Shown here: piece after piece, positions 27,755 through 36,808 of the stretch
How the letters are laid out: each line of letters begins with the position of its first letter
How positions within the stretch are numbered: position 1 is the first letter of the stretch
Assembly: GCF_020667895.1 (NCBI RefSeq)
Contig: NZ_JAFMPS010000006.1
Coordinates: 88,169 to 152,168 of the forward strand
Direction: 5' to 3'
DNA length: 64,000 nt
Source: Alcanivorax sp. 1008
GTDB lineage: Bacteria > Pseudomonadota > Gammaproteobacteria > Pseudomonadales > Alcanivoracaceae
Notes under the pieces: generated by a model
Database searches by the model: none
The model's input: only the letters and a program-made list of their open reading frames with translations
What the model was told of the DNA's origin: nothing
Translations under genes and position numbers: made by a program

Positions 27755-28966
27755 GTGACAGAGCAGAATAATAACAACCCGGCGGATCAGCACGGGGTAA
27801 TTCTTTCCCATCTCTCCCGGCGGGACTTTTGGTTGCGCCTGCCTGCGCCTTTAGAGGCGGATTTTTGTCGTGAGCACGATCATCGAGCGGTTGATGGATT
27901 CAACAGTATGATTGGCTCGGTCGCTTTGCTCTATTTTGGCCTTGGCGCAGCACTGGTCTTGTTCAGCGGCATTTCCAATATCGGTTTCTGGCCGGCAAGT
28001 TATGCCGTATTCATGGTGTTGATTGTCACTGCGTGGCTTCTTTCTGTGGCTGATGTGCTGCGCCATAACTATCAGTTGTATATGGCCGCATTGGTATCAG
28101 TGGCAGTCGGCTTCGCTCTGATTCATCCGTCCATTATTCAAGGTAGTGAGATGTACTATCTGGTTCACGAGGGCACCATCTTTGTCATGGTGATCGTGTT
28201 CCTTGGTTTGAACTTGCTTCTACCTTGGGCGTTGATGGCCACCGTGGCAGGAGTGCTGATCGCCACAACAGCCGTTTTGGCATTTGACCTTTCGGTTGAC
28301 TGGACGATGACTGCGTCAACTTTCCTTGGTGGTGCGCTGCTGGGTATGGTGCTGCGCTATCGGGATGAACGTCAGTTGCGTCGAGAGCATCTGCATGCCC
28401 GTTTGCTAGTGCTGGATAATGAGCGAATTCAGGCGTTGGCCAATCAGTTGGAGCGCCTCTCGTTTCTTGATGGTCTGACCGGCCTCGCAAATAGACGTTA
28501 CTTTGATAGCAGTCTTGATAAGGCATGGCGTAGCTGCCAGCGCGATGACACTCCGCTAACCGTAATCATGCTTGATGTGGATTTCTTCAAGCCCTACAAC
28601 GATTTTTATGGCCACCAGCGTGGTGATCAGGTGTTACGTGATTTGGCGCAAACAATTTCCGCACAGGCGGTGCGGCCACAGGACATGGTGGCGCGCTATG
28701 GAGGTGAAGAGTTTGTCGTACTGTTGCCTGCTGTGGATCAGGAGTCTGCCCAGCAGATGGTAGAGAAGATCTTGCATGCCGTACGACAGCGCAATCTACC
28801 TCATGAGAAGTCAGCCTGCGCAGACCATGTCACGGTGAGCGCTGGCGTCGCGACTCGCGTGCCACAGCCCTACATGCATGCGGAGTCTCTGGTGGCCGCT
28901 GCAGATGCGGCGCTTTATCAGGCCAAGCGTGACGGACGTGATTGCTGGCGGCGGGGTGCTGAGTAA
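27755..28966 (+). CDS. Membrane diguanylate cyclase (GGDEF)
   Basis: A predicted c-di-GMP synthase of 403 residues. The N-terminal half has five to six membrane segments (about 50-195) with no recognised sensory domain. A short coiled linker then leads to a GGDEF domain (about 230-400). The active site is GGEEF, and an RPQD inhibitory I-site lies five residues before it, so product feedback is expected. It also has FLDGLTGLANRR and LDVDFFKPYNDFYGH. It uses a GTG start and follows pgpA by 12 bases. Its 3' end lies three bases from that of the convergent dxs. Confidence 0.92.
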   Translation: MTEQNNNNPADQHGVILSHLSRRDFWLRLPAPLEADFCREHDHRAVDGFNSMIGSVALLYFGLGAALVLFSGISNIGFWPASYAVFMVLIVTAWLLSVADVLRHNYQLYMAALVSVAVGFALIHPSIIQGSEMYYLVHEGTIFVMVIVFLGLNLLLPWALMATVAGVLIATTAVLAFDLSVDWTMTASTFLGGALLGMVLRYRDERQLRREHLHARLLVLDNERIQALANQLERLSFLDGLTGLANRRYFDSSLDKAWRSCQRDDTPLTVIMLDVDFFKPYNDFYGHQRGDQVLRDLAQTISAQAVRPQDMVARYGGEEFVVLLPAVDQESAQQMVEKILHAVRQRNLPHEKSACADHVTVSAGVATRVPQPYMHAESLVAAADAALYQAKRDGRDCWRRGAE

Positions 28967-28969
28967 TCT

Positions 28970-30862
28970 TTATAGCGTTGCCAGTCTGTTGCGGATGGAG
29001 TCGACCATGCCTGCCGTATTCAGACCATGCTGGGCGAGCAGTGAGTCGCGCTTGCCGTGGTGGATAAATTGATCCGGCAGGCCAAGGTTAAGCAATGCCA
29101 CGCTGTGGCCTTTTTCAATCAGGTATTCATTCACTGCTGATCCAGCACCCGTCATGCGCTGATGATCTTCAACGGTGACAAGCAATTGATGGGACTCTGA
29201 AAGCTTATCCAGTAACTCGCTATCCAATGGTTTGATCCAGCGCATATCAATGACGCTGGCATCAAGTTGCTCGCCGGCGGCAAGGGCTTCGCCAAGCAGC
29301 GGGCCAAACGACAAAATAGCTACACCATGCCCTTTGCGAACTTGATTGGCCTTGCCGACAGGCAGGGCGTTTAGTCCTGACTCCATGACGACACCGGGGC
29401 CGGTGCCACGGGGATAGCGGACTGCGGCCGGACCCTGATAACGGTAGCAACTGGTGAGCAATTGGCGGCATTGGTTCTCGTCTGATGGCGCGGCGATAAT
29501 CATGTTAGGTACGCAGCGCAGGAAGCCGATATCAAATACGCCACCATGGGTGGCACCGTCTTCACCGACTACGCCGGCCCGGTCTATACCCAGGGTGACA
29601 TCCAGATTTTGCAGGGCGACATCGTGAATAAGCTGATCATAAGCGCGTTGCAGGAACGTGGAATAAATCGCCACCACTGGTTTCTGACCCTCGCAGGCGA
29701 GACCCGCAGCGAGCGTGAGAGCATGTTGTTCACAGATTGCCACATCATGAAAACGATGTGGGAAACGTTTACTGAACGGCACCATGCCTGAGCCTTCACA
29801 CATTGCTGGAGTGATGGCGACAAGCTTTTCATCACGGGCGGCTGTATCACATAGCCACTGACCAAAAACATCTTGATATTTGATGCCGCTGGCAGATGCA
29901 GCTGGCGCTGATTGCTCAGTTTTAGGCTCGATTTTGTTAATCGCATGAAAGCCGATTGGGTCCAGCTCTGCCGGAGCGAAGCCCTTTCCCTTGGTGGTAT
30001 AGATATGCAGTAACTGCGGCCCCTTGAGGTCGCGCATGTTTTCAATAACCCGCAGTAACTCGTGCAAGTCATGGCCGTCTATCGGGCCAATATAATTGAA
30101 GCCGATGGACTCGAACAAAGCATCCGGGCTGACCATGTTCTTCATGCTTTCTTCTGTGCGGCGCACAAACTCCCAGGCGGCGGGCATTTTCTGCAGTACT
30201 TTTTTGCCGCCCTCACGCAGGGCGATATAGCTCTTGCTAGCCCAGATGCGAGCGAAATGATTGGCAAGGCCGCCGACGTTGTGACTGATCGACATGCTGT
30301 TATCGTTCAGCACTACGAGCATATTGGCCTTGGTATGGGCAGCATGATTCAACGCTTCAAAAGCTTGCCCTGCAGTCATGGCGCCATCGCCGATCACTGC
30401 CGCCACACGGCGGTCCCGGCCTGCCATCTGCGCTCCGAGCGCCATGCCCAGACCGGCGCTAATAGATGTGGATGAGTGGCCCACGCCGAAGGTGTCGTAT
30501 TCCGATTCGCTGCGTTTGGGAAACCCGGAAATACCCTGTTGCTGGCGTATTTCCAGCATTGCATCCCTGCGGCCCGTGAGAATCTTGTGCGGATATGTCT
30601 GATGACCAACATCCCAGACCAGTCGGTCCTCTGGTGTCTGATACAGGTAGTGCAGTGCGACCGTGAGCTCAATGACACCGAGGCTGGCGCCAAAATGGCC
30701 GCCGGTGCGACCGACACACCAAAGTAGATAGGCGCGCAGCTCATCAACGACCTGCTCAAGATCCTCTCGGTCGAGCGCCCGCAGGTCTGCGGGCCTGCCG
30801 ATTTGATCAAGCAGTGGTGTTACCGGTCGCTGCAGCGGGATGTCGTGAAAGGTTCTGGCCAT
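28970..30862 (-). CDS. dxs: 1-deoxy-D-xylulose-5-phosphate synthase
   Basis: The first step of the MEP isoprenoid pathway: thiamine-diphosphate-dependent condensation of pyruvate and glyceraldehyde-3-phosphate. It has 630 residues from the ATG at 30862 (MARTFHDIPLQRP). The ThDP-binding motif is GDGAMTAGQAFEALN, with DVGHQTYPHKILTGR and a C-terminal transketolase-like part containing IDRAGVVGEDGATHGG. It lies 76 bases after ispA on the same strand, so xseB-ispA-dxs form a likely operon that makes and elongates isoprenoid precursors. Confidence 0.96.
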   Translation of the reverse strand: MARTFHDIPLQRPVTPLLDQIGRPADLRALDREDLEQVVDELRAYLLWCVGRTGGHFGASLGVIELTVALHYLYQTPEDRLVWDVGHQTYPHKILTGRRDAMLEIRQQQGISGFPKRSESEYDTFGVGHSSTSISAGLGMALGAQMAGRDRRVAAVIGDGAMTAGQAFEALNHAAHTKANMLVVLNDNSMSISHNVGGLANHFARIWASKSYIALREGGKKVLQKMPAAWEFVRRTEESMKNMVSPDALFESIGFNYIGPIDGHDLHELLRVIENMRDLKGPQLLHIYTTKGKGFAPAELDPIGFHAINKIEPKTEQSAPAASASGIKYQDVFGQWLCDTAARDEKLVAITPAMCEGSGMVPFSKRFPHRFHDVAICEQHALTLAAGLACEGQKPVVAIYSTFLQRAYDQLIHDVALQNLDVTLGIDRAGVVGEDGATHGGVFDIGFLRCVPNMIIAAPSDENQCRQLLTSCYRYQGPAAVRYPRGTGPGVVMESGLNALPVGKANQVRKGHGVAILSFGPLLGEALAAGEQLDASVIDMRWIKPLDSELLDKLSESHQLLVTVEDHQRMTGAGSAVNEYLIEKGHSVALLNLGLPDQFIHHGKRDSLLAQHGLNTAGMVDSIRNRLATL

Positions 30863-30938
30863 GGGGTCCGTATGTCTGTGTTCGGATGAGGCTGATTCAG
30901 AGCTGCGCAGTATAGCTGTCTGGCAGTGAAGATTCAGT

Positions 30939-31838
30939 TCAGTGTTGGCGCTCAATAATGTAACGGGCCAGCGCGATGAGCACGGAGTGCTCGGGGGCCT
31001 GCCCGGCGATGGCCGCACAGGCTTGATCGCATAGCTGCTTGGCCCGCTGGCGACTGGGATCCAGGCCAATAAGGCCGGGGAAGGTGCTCTTGCCTAGCTT
31101 CTCATCGGAACCACTGGATTTACCCAACACATCGGCGGATCCGGTGACGTCGAGAATGTCGTCCTGAACCTGAAAGGCCAGACCGATCGCATCACCGTAC
31201 TCAGTCAATGCGGAGGCCAGTGAGGCGTCTTCACGGCCTGAGGCAATGAGTCCCAGTTGCAGTGATGCAGTAATCAGGCGGCCGGTTTTCAGGTAGTGCA
31301 TTTCTTCCAGCGCCGCGAGGGTCTGCAGCTGCCCCTGGGCCTGCATGTCCTGCATCTGTCCGGCGGCCATACCATCTGCGCCCGCCGCGTAACAAAGGGT
31401 ACGGATCAGGTCTACACGTTGGCTGGCGGAGTAGTTGCCGGCACTGGATAGCATTTCGAAGGCAAGGGTATGCAGGGTGTCGCCAGCCAGAATGGCGGTG
31501 GCTTCGTCATAGGCCCGGTGACAGGTGGCACGGCCACGGCGTAAATCGTCGTCGTCCATGGCGGGCAGGTCATCGTGTACCAGTGAGTAAGTATGCAGCA
31601 GCTCAATGGCTGCGGCGGCCACATCCGCCATTTCCGCCGTACCGCCGGCCAGCTCGCATGCCGCATAGACCAGAATTGGCCGAATCCGCTTGCCGCCGCC
31701 CATGGCGGCATAGGTCATTGCGTCAGCCAGTCTTGGCGCGGCACTGGTGCTATTGGGCAACAACCGCAGCATGGTTTCTTCGACTCGGCGGCGGCGGGCC
31801 GCCATAAAGTCATGCAGGTCTTCGAAGTTACTGCTCAT
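30939..31838 (-). CDS. ispA: Farnesyl diphosphate synthase (polyprenyl synthetase family)
   Basis: Chain elongation of isopentenyl and dimethylallyl diphosphate to farnesyl diphosphate. It has 299 residues from the ATG at 31838. The first Asp-rich motif is [10 protein letters not shown] (about 90-99), the second is DDILD (about 230-234), and GGGKRIRP is present. The start lies inside the end of xseB (11-base overlap), so the genes are coupled. Exact chain length (C15 versus C10/C20) is inferred from context. Confidence 0.93.
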   Translation of the reverse strand: MSSNFEDLHDFMAARRRRVEETMLRLLPNSTSAAPRLADAMTYAAMGGGKRIRPILVYAACELAGGTAEMADVAAAAIELLHTYSLVHDDLPAMDDDDLRRGRATCHRAYDEATAILAGDTLHTLAFEMLSSAGNYSASQRVDLIRTLCYAAGADGMAAGQMQDMQAQGQLQTLAALEEMHYLKTGRLITASLQLGLIASGREDASLASALTEYGDAIGLAFQVQDDILDVTGSADVLGKSSGSDEKLGKSTFPGLIGLDPSRQRAKQLCDQACAAIAGQAPEHSVLIALARYIIERQH

Positions 31839-32067
31839 CGTTGCTGTCGCCAAAAGCCTCTGGCTCGCCGTCGGCTGCCAGCAGGATGCGCACCTTTTGT
31901 TCGGCGCTACGCAGGGCCTGCTGGCATTCCCGGGTCAGCTTGACCCCTTCTTCAAAGGCTTTTAGGGACTCCTCGAGGGACAGCTCGCCCGACTCCATCC
32001 GTTCCACCAGCGTTTCGAGGGTGTCGAGCGACTGTTCCAGATTTGCGGGTTGTGGTTTACGGGCCAT
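31828..32067 (-). CDS. xseB: Exodeoxyribonuclease VII small subunit
   Basis: A 79-residue coiled-coil subunit that joins XseA in a nuclease degrading single-stranded DNA. The family pattern is [28 protein letters not shown] followed by a charged tail; as elsewhere, only the first 20 residues of a motif are informative here ([20 protein letters not shown]). xseA is not in the window. First gene of xseB-ispA-dxs. Confidence 0.93.
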   Translation of the reverse strand: MARKPQPANLEQSLDTLETLVERMESGELSLEESLKAFEEGVKLTRECQQALRSAEQKVRILLAADGEPEAFGDSNDEQ

Positions 32068-32431
32068 GAAGTCCTCGGCGCTGTGAATCCGTCAATGGGC
32101 CGGCATTGTAGCGCCACCGCCGCGCCGATGCAGCGCTACTGACTGGTTATTGATGAAAACCGGTCCGGTTGTCTGACACCCTGCGCGGGCTTGGCCTGAC
32201 GGGAGACTCCTGATGCTGGAATAGGCAAAAAGCTAACCCTCTGAGGCACAAAGGGAAAAGCAGATTGGTTAGGATGGCGGAGTTAACTAATTCCAAAAAG
32301 GAATAAAAATTCTCCTGCGAAGCTGCCCGGCGCGGCGCTATATTGGCTCTCCTTGCCGGCCCGCAACCTCCGCCGCCCCTCTTGCGACCTCCTGAGCTAT
32401 GGCGTTGGATGCACCCCTGGCCGGCAGGGCC
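32068..32431. other. 364-base intergenic region upstream of xseB
   Basis: No gene or RNA recognised. It contains a locally AT-rich part around 32280-32312 with a short inverted repeat (ATTCC, five A, GGAAT at 32290-32304). This part probably includes the xseB promoter on the minus strand. A CCCTG/CAGGG hairpin-like element lies near 32415-32429, just after the thioesterase stop, but lacks a T-run, so it is a weak terminator candidate. Confidence 0.4.
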
Positions 32432-32836
32432 CTATTCTTCGCTGGGCTTTGGCATATGCTCAGCCAGTGCCACCCGCACGTGATCCGGGATGGCTGTTGC
32501 GCGACGTTCCGTGGGGTCAAAATTCACCAGAGTGGCCAACCCGCGAGCTGTCAGCGTGCCGTCCTGCCAAACCTCCTGCGCCAGCTGTAGCGAACTGTGG
32601 CCTAACTTCGCCACTGTGGTGATGACTTCCACATCGCTGCCGAAACGGGTTTCCGCCACATAGTCCACCTCAATGCGCACCACCGCCAATGCCGCTTTGC
32701 CAACATCCAGTGACGGCGAAAATAGCCTTAGCACCGGCTCGCGGGCCTCCAGAAACCACACCGGGATCACCGTGTTGTTGATATGGCCGAGGGCATCGGT
32801 GTCCGAAAAACGAGGGTGTATCGAGCTGCTAAACAT
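32432..32836 (-). CDS. Hotdog-fold acyl-CoA thioesterase
   Basis: A 134-residue protein of the YbgC/4-hydroxybenzoyl-CoA thioesterase type. The N-terminal motif FSDTDALGHINN contains the catalytic Asp, and VEVDYVAE-like and LGHSSLQL strands follow. It probably hydrolyses a small acyl-CoA; substrate unknown. The ATG at 32836, seven bases after the upstream stop and preceded by GAGG, is preferred to in-frame starts further up, which would overlap the previous gene. Last gene of a DUF350-transglutaminase-thioesterase run. Confidence 0.85.
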   Translation of the reverse strand: MFSSSIHPRFSDTDALGHINNTVIPVWFLEAREPVLRLFSPSLDVGKAALAVVRIEVDYVAETRFGSDVEVITTVAKLGHSSLQLAQEVWQDGTLTARGLATLVNFDPTERRATAIPDHVRVALAEHMPKPSEE

Positions 32837-32843
32837 AACTGCC

Positions 32844-33704
32844 TCAAGGCTGAAAGTGAGCGGCCACTCGCCATGCGGAGCCGTCATATCGGGTTGTTTG
32901 GTGGCTGCCGTCATTAATCCATAGGGTGTCGCGGTTGAACATGGCAGCGGGTTGATAGTCCGGTAGTGTGCTGGCCAGGGGGTACTGGCGAAGCGCCCGG
33001 CGGCCGAACTTGCGGGTTGCTTCCAGCAGCCAGGTGCGCTCGTCCCGAATGGTTACCACCCAGGCATGGCCTTCGCCCTGATACTTTCCAAGTACTACTC
33101 TGGCATCCTCGCCCTGCTGGCTCAGCCAGTCTGCCAGTAGCAGGGCATGATCCTCACAGTCTCCAGTGCCCAGGCGCCAGGACTCGGCACCGGTTTGCCA
33201 GACATCCAGACGCCCGGCATAACGGTGGTGATCCCGTTGATATCTAAGCCGCTGCGCCACCGCATACCAAGGCTCCCAAGAGCGGGTTGCAGGGAATGGG
33301 TGCCAGTCAGTCAGGTAGCCGTGGGCAAAATGATGTTGCTGGGATGTTCCCTCTGCAGTAATGGCGAAGGGCCTGCCCGAAGGCAGGTTCCAGGTGTAGG
33401 TATAGGAGCGCCTTTCCATACTCATGCTTCGCACGGTCTGACGAACTTCATAGTCACTCAGGCGCAATTGCTCCGGTACGCTGCGTACTGCGCCCCGGCG
33501 GGGCTGCTCGGGGCTATCCAGATGGACTTCATGGTTCAGATTCTCCAGCAGCAGATCCTCCTCCGAGGGGGCGCGCAGCTGCCCCGGCAGTGTCGGTGAA
33601 TCAACGTTATCCAGAGGCATGTCGGAGCGGGTTTCCGGTTTGCCAGACAGCAGGCCGATTACTACCAAAGCGAACAGGGCCAGGCTGATGCTCCTATCCG
33701 TCAT
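32844..33704 (-). CDS. Membrane-anchored transglutaminase-like cysteine protease (BTLCP type)
   Basis: A 286-residue protein with an N-terminal hydrophobic signal/anchor (about 5-20). A papain-like transglutaminase domain lies at about 130-260, with the catalytic Cys in GTGDCEDHALLLADWL and His in GHAWV, followed by an acidic position in LLEAT. Bacterial members of this family act in the periplasm; LapG-like relatives cleave surface adhesins under c-di-GMP control. Whether this one does is not shown: no LapD or LapA homologue is next to it. It lies six bases after DUF350. Confidence 0.78.
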   Translation of the reverse strand: MTDRSISLALFALVVIGLLSGKPETRSDMPLDNVDSPTLPGQLRAPSEEDLLLENLNHEVHLDSPEQPRRGAVRSVPEQLRLSDYEVRQTVRSMSMERRSYTYTWNLPSGRPFAITAEGTSQQHHFAHGYLTDWHPFPATRSWEPWYAVAQRLRYQRDHHRYAGRLDVWQTGAESWRLGTGDCEDHALLLADWLSQQGEDARVVLGKYQGEGHAWVVTIRDERTWLLEATRKFGRRALRQYPLASTLPDYQPAAMFNRDTLWINDGSHQTTRYDGSAWRVAAHFQP

Positions 33705-33710
33705 GGCGGA

Positions 33711-33941
33711 TCAGGCTTTCAATCCGAATGACACAATCATTGCCGCAAATAGCAGGATGGTGGAGGCAAATATCGCTACTGCAATATTGTTGTTCTTCAG
33801 CTCCTCTTCGATGTCTACGCGCTCCAGTAAGCGCTTGTCGACAAACTTGAGAGCCAGCACTCCCACCATCAGGGCGACAACGGTGTAGATCAAGTTGACC
33901 GATAGATTAAATAGCGTAGCCAGCAGGAAATCAGAGCCCAT
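33711..33941 (-). CDS. DUF350 family small membrane protein
   Basis: A 76-residue protein with two membrane helices (about 8-30 and 52-73) separated by a charged loop with ERVDIEEELKNNN. This is the DUF350 pattern, of unknown function. The ATG at 33941 gives the usual length; a longer in-frame form from 34001 would run into the start of dusC and is unlikely. First gene of the run with the transglutaminase-like and thioesterase genes, divergent from dusC. Confidence 0.8.
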   Translation of the reverse strand: MGSDFLLATLFNLSVNLIYTVVALMVGVLALKFVDKRLLERVDIEEELKNNNIAVAIFASTILLFAAMIVSFGLKA

Positions 33942-33990
33942 GAATGATCCGTCGCAGTGAATAACAAGAGCCGATGCTATCATGGGCGCC

Positions 33991-34911
33991 ATGAAAGTCA
34001 TCCTTGCGCCAATGGAAGGGCTGGCGGATTTCTGGGTTCGCCAAGCTCTGACGGATATCGGCGGTTACGACTGGTGCGTGACCGAGTTTGTCCGTGTCAG
34101 TGGTACGCTGCTGCCGGCCAAGGTGTTTTACCGCTGGTGCCCTGAGTTGGCAGGCAATGCTCGTACTCGCAGTGGCACCCCGGTGCATGTCCAGCTGCTC
34201 GGCTCCGACCCGGCCTGTATGGCAGATAATGCTGCCCGGGCGGCGGAGCTCGGTGCTCCTGCCATTGATCTGAATTTTGGATGCCCGGCGAAGACGGTGA
34301 ACCGTCATGGTGGGGGTGCCGTGCTGCTGGATGAGCCGGAGAGGGTGTATCAGGTGGTGCACGCAGTGCGGCGCGCGGTGCCGGCAGCCATTCCTGTTTC
34401 CGCAAAGATGCGCTTGGGCAACCTTGATGGCGAGCTTGCGTTGGACAACGCTCGGGGCATCGAAGCCGCCGGTGCCGCCTGGCTGACGGTGCATGGCAGA
34501 ACCAAAAGTCAGGGCTACCGTCCTCCGGCCTTTTGGGATCGTATTGGCTCGATTCGCGAAGCACTGGAGTTGCCGGTTATCGCTAATGGGGAGATTTGGA
34601 CGGTCGAAGATGCGCGGCGTTGTATGGAAGAGTCTGGTTGCGAGGCAATAATGCTGGGTCGTGGTGCGGTTAGCGACCCGTTTCTGGCTCGTCGCTTGCG
34701 TGGGCAGCTTCTTGATAATGGCTGGCCTGAAGTGCTGGGTCATCTGCAGAAGTTTATTCGCGAGCTGGACGGTAGCGGTTCTGACAGTCAGGTCAGCGGG
34801 CGAATCAAGCAGTGGCTTAATTATCTGCGCAGGGACTGTGCTGATGCGGAGGCGCTGTACCAGAAGCTGGTTAAGTTGCGGCGACCGGCAGAGATGCTGG
34901 CAGCGATTTAA
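33991..34911 (+). CDS. dusC: tRNA-dihydrouridine(16) synthase DusC
   Basis: A flavin enzyme that reduces U16 in tRNA, 306 residues. The N-terminal motif is LAPMEGLADFWVR, FMN/catalytic parts are NFGCPAKTVNRHGGG (catalytic Cys in the CPAK segment) and VHGRTKSQGYRPP, and ANGEIW follows. The wording of these motifs is that of DusC rather than DusA or DusB. ATG 33991 matches the E. coli N-terminus; another ATG nine bases upstream is possible. Confidence 0.93.
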   Translation: MKVILAPMEGLADFWVRQALTDIGGYDWCVTEFVRVSGTLLPAKVFYRWCPELAGNARTRSGTPVHVQLLGSDPACMADNAARAAELGAPAIDLNFGCPAKTVNRHGGGAVLLDEPERVYQVVHAVRRAVPAAIPVSAKMRLGNLDGELALDNARGIEAAGAAWLTVHGRTKSQGYRPPAFWDRIGSIREALELPVIANGEIWTVEDARRCMEESGCEAIMLGRGAVSDPFLARRLRGQLLDNGWPEVLGHLQKFIRELDGSGSDSQVSGRIKQWLNYLRRDCADAEALYQKLVKLRRPAEMLAAI

Positions 34912-34912
34912 A

Positions 34913-36055
34913 TCAGTTGGCGACCACCACCCGATTGCGCCCCGCTTCTTTGGCTTGGTAAAGGGCTTGGTCTGCTCGGCGGAATAGTTCATCGCTGTTA
35001 ATTTTGTCGCCACGGACTGCGGCAACACCAAAGCTGCCATTGAGTGTCAGTTCCGTCTGGTTAGTTTTAACCGGCTCTGCGGACAGTGCGGTGCGGCAGC
35101 GCTCAGCCGTGATGCGGGCATTTTCCTCATCACAATTTGGCAGTAACAGGACAAACTCTTCACCGCCGTAGCGACCCAAATGATCAACTTCACGAATGCT
35201 GGCACCCAGACTTCGAGCTGCGTGAATCAGTGCCTGGTCGCCGGCTGCATGGCCGTACTCATCATTTATTCGCTTAAACAGGTCCAGGTCCACCACCACC
35301 ATCGCTAAAGGCTGGCCACTGCGCTCTGATAGCGCCACTTCCCGGGCAATTAACTCATTCAGATAGCCGCGGTTCCAAACCCCGGTCAAGGCGTCGCGGC
35401 GCGAGAGTTCACGTACCTGAGCTTCGCGAGTGCGCAGTGTGCTGACGATGTAGCGGGTAATCATGAGCAACGCTAACGCCACCGGGAAGCCGATCAATAC
35501 CTGAATGAAAAACCATATGGGTACCAGAAAACGGTTTGGAGGCTGGTCGCCATACAGGGGCGCATCGGTAAGCCAGCCCAGACTGACTGCAAGTCCCAAC
35601 AAAATAACTTCCAGCCAGATCAGTAGCAGGGCATTCATCACATGGCGGTTTCTGAACATGACGAAGCCGAATGCCGGGGTGACCGCCAGAAGCAGCCCCG
35701 TGACCATAGAGTGGACGCCGTTGAAGTAGGCCATCACCACCATAGGATGGCCAAACAGGTAGGTGACGATTAGTCCAGGGATATGACTCTGCGGGTTGTT
35801 TCGGCGGATCAGCAAGATCAGTATAAAAACGCTGCTCCAGAGAGCAATCATGGCTAGAGAAAAGATGTTGAACTGACGCAGTACGGGTTGTTGAACGTGC
35901 ATGGCAAGCTGCGGCAGCACCTCGGCAATCAGCCCGGTGGCGAGAAACAGCAGGTTCATAAGGATGGTCATAAAGCAGGCGAGCAAAGCCCCTTCTGCGG
36001 GCGGCCAGAACATTGGATTGCCTTTGCTTGCTAGCAGCCTGCGCAGGGACATCAT
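34913..36055 (-). CDS. Membrane diguanylate cyclase (GGDEF)
   Basis: A 380-residue protein. The N-terminal half has about six membrane segments (roughly residues 20-205). The GGDEF domain follows (about 220-378) with RDALTGVWNRGYLNEL, DLDLFKRINDEYGHAAGD, active-site GGEEF and an REVD I-site five residues before it. Catalytically competent by sequence and probably feedback-inhibited. Two consecutive ATGs at 36055 and 36052; no strong ribosome site. Its stop is one base from the dusC stop (convergent). Confidence 0.92.
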   Translation of the reverse strand: MMSLRRLLASKGNPMFWPPAEGALLACFMTILMNLLFLATGLIAEVLPQLAMHVQQPVLRQFNIFSLAMIALWSSVFILILLIRRNNPQSHIPGLIVTYLFGHPMVVMAYFNGVHSMVTGLLLAVTPAFGFVMFRNRHVMNALLLIWLEVILLGLAVSLGWLTDAPLYGDQPPNRFLVPIWFFIQVLIGFPVALALLMITRYIVSTLRTREAQVRELSRRDALTGVWNRGYLNELIAREVALSERSGQPLAMVVVDLDLFKRINDEYGHAAGDQALIHAARSLGASIREVDHLGRYGGEEFVLLLPNCDEENARITAERCRTALSAEPVKTNQTELTLNGSFGVAAVRGDKINSDELFRRADQALYQAKEAGRNRVVVAN

Positions 36056-36218
36056 TTGGTGGCCAAGCCCTTATACTTATTATTCTGGCAGTATACGCAG
36101 CCTCTAAGCTGCAGGTAAACGTCACATCTTCAGTCGCTACCCCTGGTGCCGGCCTTGACCGCATGAAGAGTTTTAAAGGTAGGCTGTTGTGGGTATCTAG
36201 AGTGGTTGGCATGCCAAT

Positions 36219-36252
36219 AAAAAGGGGCGCTGATTGTCATGCGCCCCTTTTT
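36219..36252. terminator. Bidirectional terminator after ectC
   Basis: A 12-bp perfect inverted repeat (AAAAAGGGGCGC with GCGCCCCTTTTT) with a 10-base loop gives a T-run on both strands. It lies 29 bases beyond the ectC stop on the minus strand. The rest of the 226-base gap to the GGDEF gene shows nothing else. Confidence 0.9.
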
Positions 36253-36281
36253 ATTGTTGCTGTATTTCCCGGCAGCGCCTG

Positions 36282-36680
36282 TTAGTTGTTATCAACCGGG
36301 TAGACACCATTTTCGTCATGTACTTCTTTGCCGCTTAACGGCGGGTTGAAGGCACAAGCCATCACCATGTCTACGCCACGGTTGGCACGCAGGTAATGCT
36401 CATCATGCTTATCCAGCATGTATACGGTGCCCGGGCGGATTGGGTAAGTCTTGCCGTCGGCGAGGGTATGAATCTCGCCTTCGCCGCTGATGCAATACAC
36501 CGTTTCCAGATGGTTCTGATACCAGATATGGGTTTCGGTGCCGGCATGAATGGTGGTGATATGGAACGAGAAACCCATGCCGTCGTCTTTCAGGCTCAGG
36601 CGCACGGACTCCCAGTTGCCATTTGGCGCGACTACACGTCGCTCGCTATTGCGAGCTTCTTCCAGAGTGCGAACGATCAT
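36282..36680 (-). CDS. ectC: L-ectoine synthase
   Basis: A cupin enzyme that cyclises N-gamma-acetyl-diaminobutyrate to ectoine, the final step. It has 132 residues. Conserved segments include [12 protein letters not shown]-like metal-site residues (seen as [12 protein letters not shown]), CISGEGE and [16 protein letters not shown]. The start overlaps the end of a 43-codon small ORF by four bases. The ribosome site AGGAG lies inside that small ORF, so ectC translation is likely coupled to it. Last gene of ectR-ectA-ectB-sORF-ectC. No ectD (hydroxylase) or dedicated aspartokinase is present here. Confidence 0.97.
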   Translation of the reverse strand: MIVRTLEEARNSERRVVAPNGNWESVRLSLKDDGMGFSFHITTIHAGTETHIWYQNHLETVYCISGEGEIHTLADGKTYPIRPGTVYMLDKHDEHYLRANRGVDMVMACAFNPPLSGKEVHDENGVYPVDNN

Positions 36681-36808
36681 GCTGCGAATTGCTCCTTCCA
36701 GTGATTCAGTATGGCTTGTGCGTCTTCCTGACCGACCCCGAAGTGATCAGCGGAACAGCTTAATACGCACAGGATTGCCCGGGGCATAGTCAGATGGTCT
36801 TTCGGCAT
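36677..36808 (-). CDS. 43-residue small protein between ectB and ectC, unknown
   Basis: An ATG overlaps the ectB stop by one base (TAATG) and the ORF ends with a TGA overlapping the ectC ATG (ATGA), so it fills the whole ectB-ectC gap exactly. The product is predicted to be a short helix-rich peptide with two Cys (CVLSC) and the C-terminal half [15 protein letters not shown]. There is no signal peptide or membrane helix. I know of no named family. It may be a true small protein of the ectoine operon, or only a translated spacer that keeps ribosomes moving from ectB to ectC. Confidence 0.55.
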   Translation of the reverse strand: MPKDHLTMPRAILCVLSCSADHFGVGQEDAQAILNHWKEQFAA

